Below, piece by piece: positions 43,828 to 52,930 of a DNA stretch of 53,538 bases. The stretch's first letter is position 1, and each line of letters starts with the position of its first letter. This DNA comes from Pseudomonadota bacterium. Lineage in GTDB: Bacteria > Pseudomonadota > Alphaproteobacteria > Rhizobiales > Rhizobiaceae. Location of the stretch: NCBI GenBank assembly GCA_023399465.1, contig JAEWPB010000053.1:1-53538 (forward strand), written 5' to 3'. The translations under genes were made by a program, and so were the position numbers. The notes under the pieces are model-generated. The model was not told the DNA's origin and did not search any database. It was given only the letters and a program-made list of their open reading frames with translations.

Positions 43828-44786
43828 CCGCCCCTCCCCTTGTCGAGATCCGGAACCTCTCGCGCATATACAGGAGCCGCCGCCTGTTCGGCCAGGCGCA
43901 AGTGACGCATGCCTTGGACGATGTCTCGCTGCAGATTGCGGCCGGCCAGATTTTCGGGCTCGTGGGGGAAAGCGGCTGCGGCAAGTCCACGCTTGCCCGT
44001 CTTGTCGCGGCGCTCGACCGGCCTTCCGCGGGAAAAGTGCTGTTCGAAGGGAGCGATCTGTTCGCGCTGCCGGCCTCCGGCTTGAAGCCCATGCGTCGCA
44101 ACTTCCAGATGATCTTCCAGGATCCCTATGGTTCGTTCGATCCGCGCCAGCAGGTCGGAAGAATCGTCGCCGAGCCGCTCCACGTGCTGGAGCAGCGTCC
44201 CGACAGGACGGAAGAGAAGGACCGGGTTGGCGCAATGCTGGCGGCCGTCGGTCTTCCAGCCGGAGCCGCCGATCGCTATCCGCACGAGTTCTCAGGCGGG
44301 CAGCGGCAGAGGATCGCCATTGCCCGTGCTCTCATCACCGTGCCGAAACTGGTGATCGCCGACGAGCCCGTGTCGGCGCTGGATCTTTCGGTTCAGGCCC
44401 AGGTCCTCAATCTGATCATGGACTTGAGGGAAAGACGTGGCGTCGGTTTCCTGTTTATCAGTCACAGCCTGGCGGTCGTGGATTGCATCGCCGATGTCGT
44501 CGGCGTGATGTACCGCGGACGCGTGGTCGAAATTGGCCCGGCAGGTATGTTGTTCGATCAGCCCCTGCATCCCTATAGCCGCAAGTTGCGGGATGCGTCT
44601 CCGTCGATACAAAAAATCGGACGACCCGCAGTCGAGCGGCTGGTTCGCCCGGATGGGCCGGGCGACATGTCAAAAGGATGCCCCTATGCCGGGCGCTGTC
44701 CGTTGGTGATGAAACGGTGCTTGACCGAGCGCCCGCAGCTACGCACCGTCGCCGCAGGGCGCAGCGTTGCCTGTCACGCGATTTGA
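43824..44786 (+). CDS. Dipeptide/oligopeptide ABC transporter ATPase, DppF-like
   Basis: A 320-residue ATPase. Walker A GESGCGKST, signature FSGGQRQRIAIARAL and Walker B LVIADEPVSALD are complete, and the C-terminal KGCPYAGRCPLVMKRCLTER segment matches the oligopeptide-transporter extension. It overlaps the DppD-like gene by ATGA at 43824-43827 and ends the operon. No clear terminator was found in the 15 bp to the next convergent gene. Confidence 0.93.
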   Translation: MTAPPLVEIRNLSRIYRSRRLFGQAQVTHALDDVSLQIAAGQIFGLVGESGCGKSTLARLVAALDRPSAGKVLFEGSDLFALPASGLKPMRRNFQMIFQDPYGSFDPRQQVGRIVAEPLHVLEQRPDRTEEKDRVGAMLAAVGLPAGAADRYPHEFSGGQRQRIAIARALITVPKLVIADEPVSALDLSVQAQVLNLIMDLRERRGVGFLFISHSLAVVDCIADVVGVMYRGRVVEIGPAGMLFDQPLHPYSRKLRDASPSIQKIGRPAVERLVRPDGPGDMSKGCPYAGRCPLVMKRCLTERPQLRTVAAGRSVACHAI

Positions 44787-44801
44787 TGTGCCGGGACGGT
44801 C

Positions 44802-45041
44802 TTAAAGCGTAGCCGGACCCTTTTCCTGATTGTCGACGCCGAGATCGAGCAGCGCCTTCTCGATCAGGCGGAGATTGTTCTGCAATCCGTCATCGTCGTC
44901 CATGGTGCTTTCGGTCGCCGCACGCTGCAGGGCGCGGGCTTCTTCGTCGAGCGCCTGAAGTTCCTCGATCTTGTGACTGACCGGCATGGTGGGATCGGCA
45001 ACAATCTCGTGAATCTTCTTCTGCATTGCCATTACCGTCAT
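44802..45041 (-). CDS. Small acidic hypothetical protein
   Basis: A 79-residue hydrophilic, helix-rich protein (MTVMAMQKKIHEIVADPTMP, KIEELQALDEEARALQRAAT, then an acidic DDDD run). A GGAGGAGG ribosome site directly precedes the ATG at 45041, so the gene is probably real. No signal, membrane segment or known motif was recognised. It is convergent with the peptide ABC operon, 15 bp apart. Confidence 0.65.
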   Translation of the reverse strand: MTVMAMQKKIHEIVADPTMPVSHKIEELQALDEEARALQRAATESTMDDDDGLQNNLRLIEKALLDLGVDNQEKGPATL

Positions 45042-45106
45042 GGCCTCCTCCTGCTGCAATTCGGGGGACTACGGCCAAACGAGCGACGGCGTCTATGGTT
45101 CCATGC

Positions 45107-45134
45107 AAAAAGCGCGGGACCTGCCCGCGCTTTT
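45107..45134 (-). terminator. Rho-independent terminator of the RND efflux operon
   Basis: AGCGCGGG and CCCGCGCT pair over a 5-nt loop with A and T runs on both sides, so it can work on either strand. It lies 25 bp past the stop codon of the outer-membrane factor gene on the minus strand. Confidence 0.9.
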
Positions 45135-45159
45135 CATTTCAGTTTATGCCGCTTGTGGT

Positions 45160-46563
45160 TCAGGAACCGTTGCCCGGGCCAGGCGCATAGCCGGCGCCGA
45201 TTGCAACGTTGAGCGAGACGTAGTCAAGCGCCATCTGCTGAACCGCCGCGGCGAGGCTGGCCTGCGCCGTCGAAACCGAGCGCTGGGCATCGAGAACGTC
45301 GAGCAGCGAAGACGCGCCGTCCTTGTAGCTTGCTGTCGAGAGTTCGAGCGCTTCCTGGTACGACTTTACGGTCGCGCGCAGGGCCGCAACGGTCTGAACG
45401 TCGCGCTTCACTGCAGCAAGGGCGTCTTCGACGTCCTGTACGCCTTGGAGAACCGCCTGCTTCCAGACCAGATACTGTTCACGCGCGGTCGAGTTCGCGG
45501 AGTCGACGTTGGCGCGCAGCGCGCCACCATCGAAGATCGGCAGCGTCAGGGTCGGCCCGAAGGACCAGCTGCCAATCGAGCCGTTGCCGTTCGGCGTACG
45601 GGTGATCGATGGCGAAATGCTGCCGCTGAGCGTGATCGACGGATAGAGCTGGGCCTCGGCGACGCCGATTGCTGCCGTCGCGGCGGCAAGCTGGCGTTCG
45701 GCTGCGCGCACATCAGGACGATTGCGGATCAGGTCGGCAGGCACGCCGGCGTTGACGCTGCGGCGGGCAACCGGCTGCGGTGCGCCGCGCTGCAGTTCGG
45801 AAACCAGCGACGAAGCGGGCTTGCCGAGAAGCGTTGCCAACTGGTGGGCGGCGACGCGGAAGTTGATTTCGAGCGGCGGCAGTTCCGACAGGGTCGAGTT
45901 CACCAGACCTTCGGCCTGCACCACGTCGAGGCGCGAGGCGGCGCCTGCCTCGAGCTGGAACTGGGTCAGTTCCAGGGTATCGCGACGAGACTTGAGGTTT
46001 TCGTTGGCGATGGCGATGCGCGCCTGGAAGAAGCGGACGTCAATGTAGGCCGACACAAGGTTCGACAGCAGCGTCATCTTGGCGACGTCGGTGTTGGCGT
46101 AGGCTGCATCCAGTGATGCAAGCGCACTTTCCTTCGAACGGCGATATTCGCCGAACAGGTCAAGGAGCCAGGAAGCCGAGGCGGTGGTGCCTAGCGTCTT
46201 GGTGGTCCCGCGCGAGGTGCGGAGGTTGCCGGTTTGGCCGCTGATCGATGCGTCAGCGCCTGCCGTCAGGGCCGGCAGCGAACCGGCGCCTGCGGAAACG
46301 ACGTTGGCTTCTGCGGCGGTGATGCGTTCAAGCGCCTGCAACACGGACAGGTTCTGGGCAAGGCCCTCCTGAACATAGCGGTTCAGCAAGGGGTCACCGA
46401 AGCCGGTCCACCAGGCGATGGTAGCAACGTCGCCGTCGCTCTTTACTCCGCCCTCGGCAAACTTCGCGGGGAGCGGTGTCTGGGGTGGAGTATAATTAGG
46501 GCCGGTTACGCAGCCGGAAAGAAGGAGAAGCGCCAATGGGACGGTTACACGCAGCGAAATCAT
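45160..46563 (-). CDS. RND efflux outer-membrane factor (NodT/OprM family lipoprotein)
   Basis: A 467-residue TolC-family protein. The lipobox LLLSGC puts the acylated Cys at residue 18. Mature motifs are TGPNYTPPQTPLP, FGDPLLNRYVQEGLAQNLSV and the repeated GADASISGQTG/ LGTTASASWLLDLFGEYRRS and TPNGNGSIGSWSFGPTLTLP segments. It is the exit channel for the pump encoded upstream (46711-49818), separated by 147 bp with a hairpin. Confidence 0.93.
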   Translation of the reverse strand: MISLRVTVPLALLLLSGCVTGPNYTPPQTPLPAKFAEGGVKSDGDVATIAWWTGFGDPLLNRYVQEGLAQNLSVLQALERITAAEANVVSAGAGSLPALTAGADASISGQTGNLRTSRGTTKTLGTTASASWLLDLFGEYRRSKESALASLDAAYANTDVAKMTLLSNLVSAYIDVRFFQARIAIANENLKSRRDTLELTQFQLEAGAASRLDVVQAEGLVNSTLSELPPLEINFRVAAHQLATLLGKPASSLVSELQRGAPQPVARRSVNAGVPADLIRNRPDVRAAERQLAAATAAIGVAEAQLYPSITLSGSISPSITRTPNGNGSIGSWSFGPTLTLPIFDGGALRANVDSANSTAREQYLVWKQAVLQGVQDVEDALAAVKRDVQTVAALRATVKSYQEALELSTASYKDGASSLLDVLDAQRSVSTAQASLAAAVQQMALDYVSLNVAIGAGYAPGPGNGS

Positions 46564-46655
46564 CCAATTATCCTAAAAAACTTGACCGAGTTTTCCGAGC
46601 TGCCGTGATTATCCTTCATGGATACTGGTCGGCCGTCCGATGCATACTTACTGCC

Positions 46656-46672
46656 CCCGATCGAGAATCGGG
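46656..46672. other. Hairpin in the gap between pump and outer-membrane factor genes
   Basis: CCCGAT and ATCGGG pair over a 5-nt loop. No T-run follows on the minus strand. It could set the ratio of outer-membrane factor to pump, but the signal is weak. Confidence 0.3.
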
Positions 46673-46710
46673 AACGAGTCGCCTGAAATGTAACAGTATC
46701 TTCTTAATCG

Positions 46711-49700
46711 TTACAGTGCATTTTTGCCACTATTGCCGTTAAAAAGCCGTCGAATGATCACAAAGAACGAGGGAACGAAGAATATTCCCAGCGCAGTTGC
46801 TGCCAGCATGCCGCCAAGGACGCCGATGCCGATAGCGTTTTGAGCTGCCGAGCCCGCTCCGGTCGCGATCGCCAGCGGCACGACGCCGAGTATGAAGGCA
46901 AGCGAAGTCATGATGATCGGGCGCAGACGCAGGCGGGCGGCCTCGAGGGTCGCTTCGATTATACCTTTTCCCGCTTCCTGTCTGTCCCGCGCGAACTCGA
47001 CAATCAGGATCGCATTTTTTGCCGCGAGCCCGATCGTGGTCAGCAGGCCAACCTTGAAATACACGTCGTTTGACTGCCCGAACATCAGGGCGGCCGCGAG
47101 CGCGCCGAGAACGCCAACGGGGACGGCCATGATGACCGAGAACGGTACCGACCAGCTTTCATAGAGCGCGGCGAGGCACAGGAACACGACAAGCACCGAG
47201 ATGGCGTAGAGGATGGGAGCTTGCGCGCCCGAGAGGCGCTCCTGATAGGAAATCCCCTGCCAGGCGACGCTGTAGCCACCGCCGAGCTGGTCGGTCAGCC
47301 GTTCCATTTCCAGCATCGCATCGCCGGAACTGACGCCGGGCGCCGCCGCCCCATCGAGGGGTATGGCGCTGGTGGCATTGAAGCGTGACAGCGCCGGCGT
47401 TCCGTTCACCCATGCGACATTGGTGAAGGACGAGAACGGCACCATCTCGCCATCGTTGTTGCGTGCATTCCAGTGGTCGAGGTCGGAGGGCTGCATGCGA
47501 TAGGGCGCATCGCCCTGGACATAGACCGGTTTGATTTCGCCATTCAGCGTGAAGTCGTTGACATTGCTGCCGGTGAAGATGGTGGCCAGCATCGCATTGA
47601 CGGCGGAGATGTCGACCCCCATTGCGCCGATCTTTTCCTGATCGAGCAGCACCTTCATCTGCGGCTCGACTTCCTTGTTGTTGTTGCGCAGTGCAACCAC
47701 CTTGCCGGTGCCGCCGCCGCTGGCAATCAGGTCCCTCGCGGCTTTGGACAGCGCTTCGTTGCCCTTGTTGCCGCTGTCCACGAGATACATCGAAAAACCG
47801 CTGGAGATGCCGAGTCCCTGGATGGCCGGCGGCAGGAGTGCAAACACCTGGCCTTCGCGGAGCGTGAAGAAGTGCCCGAGCGCGCGCGTGACGACGGCCT
47901 GGGCATGCAGGCGGTCTTCGCTGCGTTCGGCGAAATCCTTCAACTTGACGAAGACGATAGCGCTGTTCTGGCCGGATCCGCTGAAGCCGAAACCGAGGGC
48001 GGCGAAGACCGAAGCGACAGCCTCCTTCTCCTCGTTCTGGAAATAGGCCTCGACCTTCTTCACCAGCGCGTCGGTCTGCTGGGTCGTGGAACCCGGCGGC
48101 GTGGTGACGATCGTCATCAGGACGCCCTGGTCTTCGACCGGCAGGAACGAACTCGGCATGCGGTTGAACATGTAAGCACACCCGAAGCCGATGGCGAGGA
48201 ACACGACGATGACCCGGAGCGGTCGCTTCAGCAGATAGGCGATGGTCGCGACATAGCCATTGGTCGACCGGTCGAAGTTGCGGTTGAACCATTCTGCAAC
48301 GCGGTTCTTCCCATGTTCGCTCACCGGTTTCAGCATGGTGGCGCAGAGCGCTGGCGTCAGCACGATCGCAACCAGCGCAGACAGCAGCATCGCCGAAACG
48401 ATGGTCACGGAGAACTGCCGGTAAATGATGCCCGTCGAGCCACCGAAGAAGGCCATTGGGATGAATACGGCCGTCAGCACCAGCGCAATCCCAATCAGCG
48501 CGCCGGTGATTTCGCCCATCGACTTCACCGTGGCTTCGAGAGGCGACAGCCCCTTCTCGGTCATGATGCGCTCGACGTTCTCGACGACGACGATGGCATC
48601 GTCGACGAGAAGGCCGATTGCCAGCACCATGGCGAACATCGTCAGCGTGTTGATCGAATAGCCGGTGATGGCGAGGATGCCGAATGTTCCGAGCAGCACG
48701 ACCGGGACGGCGATCGTCGGGATCAGCGTCGCGCGGAAGTTCTGCAGGAAGATCAGCAGCACCAGGAACACAAGCACGATCGCTTCGATAAGCGTGTGCA
48801 CCACCTTCTCGATCGATAGCTTGACGAAGGGCGTGGTATCGTAAGGGTAATCGATCTCGACGCCGGCCGGCAGACCCTTGGCAATGACATCAAGGGCTGC
48901 GCGGACACGTTCCGCGGTGTCGATAGCATTGGCGCCCGTTGCCAGGTTTACGGCGAAGCCGGCGGCGGGGTTGTCGTTCAGGCGGCCGTTGCCGCCGTAG
49001 CTTTCCTGGCCGATCTCGATGCGCGCGACATCGCGCAGGCGGACATTCGAACCGTCCGTCTCGACCTTCAGGATGATGGCTTCGAAGTCGGCAACGGTGG
49101 TCAGTTGGCTTTGCGCGGTGATCGTGACATTGATCTGCTGGCCGTCCATCGTCGGCTGGGCGCCGAGCGAGCCGACCGACACCTGGGTGTTCTGGACGCG
49201 GATCGCGGCGGTCACGTCGTTCGAGGTCAGCTGGAACTTTTCCAGCTTGTACGGATCGAGCCAGACCCGCATCGCATAGCCGGCGCCGAAAGTCTGGATG
49301 CTGCCGACCCCTTCGAGGCGCTGGATCTGGTCCTCGATCGAGGTGGCGACCATGTTTCCGAGGTCCACGGACGAGCGGGTGCCATCTGTTGATACCAGCG
49401 CCCCGACGAGCAGGATGCTCGACGTCGAACGCGTGACGGTAATGCCCTCGCGCTGCACTTCCGAAGGCAGTTGCGACTGCACCAGCTGCAGTTTGTTCTG
49501 TACCTGCACCTGCGCGATATCGGGATCGACCGAATTGCCGAAGGTCAGCGTGATCGAGGACGCGCCGGTGGTCGACTGCGATGTCATGTATGTGAGGTCG
49601 TCGAGGCCGGTCATGCCGTCCTCGATGATCGTCGTCACCGACTTCTCGACCGTTTCAGCGCTGGCGCCACGATAGGTGGCGTTGATCCGCACCGTCGTCG

Positions 49701-49818
49701 GCGCGATGTCAGGATATTGCGAGATCGACAGGCTGGAGATCGCCAGCAGGCCGCCGAGCATGATCGATATTGCGATTACCCAGGCAAAGATCGGGCGGTA
49801 GATGAAAAACTTGGCCAT
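46711..49818 (-). CDS. RND multidrug efflux pump, inner-membrane transporter (AcrB/AmeB/BepE type)
   Basis: A 1035-residue HAE1-family proton/drug antiporter with twelve transmembrane helices. It begins MAKFFIYRPIFAWVIAISIM. The proton-relay Asp pair in helix 4 is in GLLVDDAIVVVENVERIM, and the SYSVAW-like GGGYSVAWQGISYQERLSG and PVGVLGALAAALMFGQSNDV segments are typical. Length matches AcrB (about 1040). It is 48 bp after the fusion-protein gene. The order tetR, fusion protein, pump, outer-membrane factor matches the ameR-ameABC system of Agrobacterium. Confidence 0.95.
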   Translation of the reverse strand: MAKFFIYRPIFAWVIAISIMLGGLLAISSLSISQYPDIAPTTVRINATYRGASAETVEKSVTTIIEDGMTGLDDLTYMTSQSTTGASSITLTFGNSVDPDIAQVQVQNKLQLVQSQLPSEVQREGITVTRSTSSILLVGALVSTDGTRSSVDLGNMVATSIEDQIQRLEGVGSIQTFGAGYAMRVWLDPYKLEKFQLTSNDVTAAIRVQNTQVSVGSLGAQPTMDGQQINVTITAQSQLTTVADFEAIILKVETDGSNVRLRDVARIEIGQESYGGNGRLNDNPAAGFAVNLATGANAIDTAERVRAALDVIAKGLPAGVEIDYPYDTTPFVKLSIEKVVHTLIEAIVLVFLVLLIFLQNFRATLIPTIAVPVVLLGTFGILAITGYSINTLTMFAMVLAIGLLVDDAIVVVENVERIMTEKGLSPLEATVKSMGEITGALIGIALVLTAVFIPMAFFGGSTGIIYRQFSVTIVSAMLLSALVAIVLTPALCATMLKPVSEHGKNRVAEWFNRNFDRSTNGYVATIAYLLKRPLRVIVVFLAIGFGCAYMFNRMPSSFLPVEDQGVLMTIVTTPPGSTTQQTDALVKKVEAYFQNEEKEAVASVFAALGFGFSGSGQNSAIVFVKLKDFAERSEDRLHAQAVVTRALGHFFTLREGQVFALLPPAIQGLGISSGFSMYLVDSGNKGNEALSKAARDLIASGGGTGKVVALRNNNKEVEPQMKVLLDQEKIGAMGVDISAVNAMLATIFTGSNVNDFTLNGEIKPVYVQGDAPYRMQPSDLDHWNARNNDGEMVPFSSFTNVAWVNGTPALSRFNATSAIPLDGAAAPGVSSGDAMLEMERLTDQLGGGYSVAWQGISYQERLSGAQAPILYAISVLVVFLCLAALYESWSVPFSVIMAVPVGVLGALAAALMFGQSNDVYFKVGLLTTIGLAAKNAILIVEFARDRQEAGKGIIEATLEAARLRLRPIIMTSLAFILGVVPLAIATGAGSAAQNAIGIGVLGGMLAATALGIFFVPSFFVIIRRLFNGNSGKNAL

Positions 49819-49866
49819 TGTGGCTTCAGCGCCTCGGTGAAAACGATAGATGCAGCACGGGCGTCA

Positions 49867-51075
49867 TCAGTTGGTTGCCGGCGCTGCGGCGTCGGCCTGA
49901 GCGGCGGCGGCCGCAACGACCACGCCGTTTTCATCGATTTTCATTTCGGTGGGGGCGACCGCCATGCCGGGGGCGATCCACTGCAGGCCGGAAACGATCA
50001 GCCTGTCTCCGTCCTTGATATTCTCGGTCACGAGCCATGTATTGTTGGAGGCGTAGGCATCCTTGAATACCCGCTTCTCGACCTTGTTTTCGGCCGTAAG
50101 GAACTGGGCGTTGATATTGCCGTCCGCATCACGGGTGGCGGCGAGTTGCGGGATCGGGAAACCCTTGCGCTCCCCGACGGTCACCGTTGCGCGAACGTAC
50201 ATCCCTGGCAGCAGCAACTGGTCCGGATTGGGGAAGACGACCCGCGTCGACACGGTACCGGTCGTCTCGCTGACCGTGGTCTTCGACATGTCGAGTTTGC
50301 CCCGGTGACTGTAGTCGGTTCCATCCTCGAGCGTCAGGGCAATGTCGATGTCCTCGGCACGTCCCTTGACCTCTCCGGATGCCATCGCGGCGCGAACCTT
50401 CAGGAGATTGGTGCTCGATTCGGTCAGCTTGATGTAGATCGGGTCGAGTTGACGGATGGTCGTCAGTGCCTGCGCCTGGTTGGCGGTGACGACATTGCCG
50501 ATATTGAAAGCGGTTTCATCGATGATGCCGCTGAAGGGCGCTCGGATCTTCGTGAGGTCGAGGTCGATCTGGGCCTGCTGCAATGCGGCTTTGGTCGCTG
50601 CGACTTCGGCCTTGGCCTGCAGCAGCGTCACCTTCGCGTTTTCATATTCGATCTGCGTGGCGCCGCTGTTGACGAGGCGTTCGTAACGGGCGAGGTTCGC
50701 CTCGGCGCTCGGCACGCTTGCCTCCGCCTTTGCGACGCTGGCTTCGGCCTTGGCAACCGCTGCCTTGTAGCTGTCGTCCTCGATCTGGTAGAGGAGATCG
50801 CCCTCGTTGATCCGGCTGCCTTCCTTGAAGGTGATTTCCTTGATCATGCCGGTGACGCGTGGACGGATATCCGCGGACTGGTACGCTTCGGCGCGGCCGG
50901 GCAGCACGGCGGTAATCGGGAATGTGCCCTCGTTGATGGTAATGACCCCGACCGCACCGGGCGGAGGCGCGCCCGCGGCGGCTTTGGCCTGGTCGCCGTT
51001 TCCGGAATCGCTGCATGCCGAGAGAATTCCGACGAGCGCAAGAAGGGTCGTGATCAGCAGAATTGGTCGGGCCAT
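49867..51075 (-). CDS. RND efflux membrane fusion protein (AcrA/AmeA type lipoprotein)
   Basis: A 402-residue periplasmic adaptor. ATG 51075 gives a lipoprotein signal with acylated Cys21 (GILSACSDSG). A beta-barrel/lipoyl part follows (VLPGRAEAYQSADIRPRVTG and IRAPFSGIIDETAF), with a coiled-coil hairpin between (KAEASVAKAEASVPSAEAN). The C-terminus is Ala-rich. The upstream frame to 51168 lacks family likeness. It is the first gene of the pump operon, 115 bp past the tetR stop. Confidence 0.93.
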   Translation of the reverse strand: MARPILLITTLLALVGILSACSDSGNGDQAKAAAGAPPPGAVGVITINEGTFPITAVLPGRAEAYQSADIRPRVTGMIKEITFKEGSRINEGDLLYQIEDDSYKAAVAKAEASVAKAEASVPSAEANLARYERLVNSGATQIEYENAKVTLLQAKAEVAATKAALQQAQIDLDLTKIRAPFSGIIDETAFNIGNVVTANQAQALTTIRQLDPIYIKLTESSTNLLKVRAAMASGEVKGRAEDIDIALTLEDGTDYSHRGKLDMSKTTVSETTGTVSTRVVFPNPDQLLLPGMYVRATVTVGERKGFPIPQLAATRDADGNINAQFLTAENKVEKRVFKDAYASNNTWLVTENIKDGDRLIVSGLQWIAPGMAVAPTEMKIDENGVVVAAAAAQADAAAPATN

Positions 51076-51162
51076 GGCAATACCTGTTGTTTTCGGAAAC
51101 GAGGGCAACTGCACCCGCATGGCCCGGCGCAGCGCGAATCCTCTCGCTGACATCCGAAGCAG

Positions 51163-51200
51163 TTGCAAAGTGACGTACTTAAAGGATCGTCACTTTGCAA
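51163..51200. promoter_or_regulatory. 13-bp perfect inverted repeat between tetR and the efflux genes
   Basis: TTGCAAAGTGACG and its exact complement flank a 12-bp spacer. The right arm overlaps the last codons and stop of tetR. There is no T-run, so a terminator is unlikely. The half-site TTGCAAAGTG recurs once with one change (TTGTAAAGTG at 51869) in front of tetR. A double operator for the TetR repressor is the simplest reading. Confidence 0.65.
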
Positions 51201-51795
51201 GAGGGTTCTGGAGCGCGTTGTTGATCAGCGCCACGATCCCCCTGCAACGGGTAGGCAATTCGTCCTGCTCCCCCTCGATGACGAGCACCGGATGCAGGAC
51301 CCCGACCAGGGAAGCGCTAACGAACACCGCGGTCTTCTCCGGAGCCTCGCAGAAGTAGAGGCCGGCTTCAACACCGTCGCGAATGATCTCGGCGAACTTC
51401 CTTTCGATCAGTTGACGGTAGATCTTGCCGCTGGGCAAGCCCGAGCGCGCCGTCATCATCACCATTTCATAGAGATATGGCTCGTCCTGGAAATCCTTGA
51501 GATGGGCTTCCATCAAGCGCATGGCGAGGTTCAACATTCGCTCGGGCGCCGACAGGCCGACGTCCGCGCTGGAAAGGCGTTCGGTGAAATTGCTCAGGTG
51601 GCGGGCGGCGATGGCATCGGCCAGCGCTGTCTTCGAGTGGAAGTGCTTGAAGACATTGGCAGGCGACATCGACAAGGCAGCCGCAATATCGGCAATCGTG
51701 GTCTTGGAAAATCCCTGCTCGCGAAAGAGTTGCTCCGCAGTCGACAAGATGTCTTCGCGGGTTTCCTCGCCCTTGCGCCGCGGCCTGCGTGTCAC
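51190..51795 (-). CDS. TetR-family repressor of the RND efflux operon
   Basis: A 201-residue TetR regulator. The DNA-binding domain covers about 9-60: ILSTAEQLFREQGFSKTTIA and SMSPANVFKHFHSKTALADA. A ligand-binding all-helical domain follows. GTG at 51795 is preceded by AGGAGG. It lies just upstream of the fusion-protein gene in the same direction, as ameR does for ameABC, and its 3' end overlaps the 13-bp inverted repeat. Confidence 0.92.
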   Translation of the reverse strand: MTRRPRRKGEETREDILSTAEQLFREQGFSKTTIADIAAALSMSPANVFKHFHSKTALADAIAARHLSNFTERLSSADVGLSAPERMLNLAMRLMEAHLKDFQDEPYLYEMVMMTARSGLPSGKIYRQLIERKFAEIIRDGVEAGLYFCEAPEKTAVFVSASLVGVLHPVLVIEGEQDELPTRCRGIVALINNALQNPLAK

Positions 51796-51859
51796 GTGCC
51801 CTGCCCTCCTGTATTGGCGCGATCACGATCAAGTGAACGCGCTCCAAGGCTGTCGCGGT

Positions 51860-51883
51860 CTGCCCAAGTTGTAAAGTGGGCAG
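51860..51883. promoter_or_regulatory. Candidate operator upstream of tetR
   Basis: CTGCCCA and TGGGCAG form a 7-bp dyad over ten bases, and the region contains TTGTAAAGTGG, one base off the repeat half-site at 51163-51200. It lies 65 bp upstream of the GTG of tetR, so it could give autoregulation. Confidence 0.45.
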
Positions 51884-51929
51884 TTTTCGCGGACTGAATG
51901 TTCTGGATCGAACTGTTTTCAAAGCCAAC

Positions 51930-51960
51930 AACCGCCGGGTTCGTGCGAACTGCGGCGGTT
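51930..51960 (-). terminator. Probable terminator of purC
   Basis: AACCGCCG and CGGCGGTT form an 8-bp stem with an inner GTTC/GAAC stem and a small loop. It starts 20 bp past the purC stop. The trailing GTTGGCTTT is only moderately T-rich. Confidence 0.6.
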
Positions 51961-51979
51961 GCATCGCTGCCTTGGGCAG

Positions 51980-52930
51980 TCAGCCCTTGGTGAAGTACGG
52001 CTCGAGGTTCTTGTGCACGCGCTCGCGTGGCGTGGCGCCGCTGTCATCCGGCACGAAAGTGGTGCCGGTGATGGCTTCGAACGCACGGATATAGACGCGC
52101 GAGGTCTCCTCGATCAGCTCGGCCGGGATTTCGGGGATCTCGTCCTTGTATGGATCGCAACGCTCGGCGACCCAGGCGCGCACGAAGTCCTTGTCGAAGC
52201 TGGCCGGACGCTCACCCTTTTCGAAGCTTGCCTGGTAGCTGTCGGCGAGCCAGTAACGGCTGCTGTCCGGGGTATGGATTTCGTCGGCGAGGATGATGTT
52301 GCCATCGGCATCGGTGCCGAATTCGTACTTGGTATCGACGAGGATGAGGCCGCGCTTGCTGGCGAGTTCCTGCCCACGGGCAAACAGCGCGAGAGCATAG
52401 CGCGAAAGCGTCGCCCATTGTTCGGCAGTGAGCAGGCCCTTCTCGACGATCTCGGTCGGGGTCAGGGGCTCGTCGTGGCCACCGTCAAAGGCCTTGCTGG
52501 TCGGGGTGATGATCGGTTCGGGGAGGATCTGGTTGTCGCGCATGCCGTCGGGCAGGCGCGTGCCGTACATTTCCCGCTCGCCCTTTTTGTAGAGCGTGAG
52601 GATCGACGTGCCGGTGGTGCCGGCAAGATAGCCGCGCACGACGATTTCGACCGGAAGGATATCGAGCCGCTTGCCGATGACGACGTTGGCGTCGGGATAT
52701 TCCAGCACGTGGTTCGGGCAGATGTCCTTGGTCGCCTCGAACCAGTAGCGGGCGGTCTGGGTCAGAACCTGTCCCTTGTAGGGAATGCAGGTGAGGATCC
52801 GGTCGAAAGCGCTCAGCCGGTCGGTGGAGATGATGATCCGTCGCCCGTCAGGCAGATCGTAGTTCTCGCGCACCTTGCCGCGATAGTAGTTCGGCAATTC
52901 CGGGAAATGAGCTTCAGAGAGAATTCGCAA
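51980..52930 (-). CDS. purC: Phosphoribosylaminoimidazole-succinocarboxamide synthase (long form)
   Basis: A 316-residue SAICAR synthetase, which joins aspartate to CAIR in purine synthesis. Motifs are YRGKVRENYDLPDGRRIIIS, STDRLSAFDRILTCIP, VVRGYLAGTTGTSI and LVDTKYEFGTDADGNI, followed by DEIHTPDSSRYW. At 316 residues it is the longer type, beside the usual 235-255-residue PurC; rhizobia often carry both. The only start matching the family N-terminus is TTG at 52930, with AGGTGG seven bases upstream. Confidence 0.95.
   Translation of the reverse strand: MRILSEAHFPELPNYYRGKVRENYDLPDGRRIIISTDRLSAFDRILTCIPYKGQVLTQTARYWFEATKDICPNHVLEYPDANVVIGKRLDILPVEIVVRGYLAGTTGTSILTLYKKGEREMYGTRLPDGMRDNQILPEPIITPTSKAFDGGHDEPLTPTEIVEKGLLTAEQWATLSRYALALFARGQELASKRGLILVDTKYEFGTDADGNIILADEIHTPDSSRYWLADSYQASFEKGERPASFDKDFVRAWVAERCDPYKDEIPEIPAELIEETSRVYIRAFEAITGTTFVPDDSGATPRERVHKNLEPYFTKG

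Noticed and set aside
46689..46715. TGTAAC-N15-GTTACA dyad over the stop codon of the RND pump gene
   Set aside because: Six-base arms at a gene end with no promoter or T-run nearby; could easily be chance.
51163..51200. The 13-bp dyad as a terminator of tetR
   Set aside because: No T-run follows the stem on the minus strand and the right arm includes the tetR stop codon, so an operator is a better fit.
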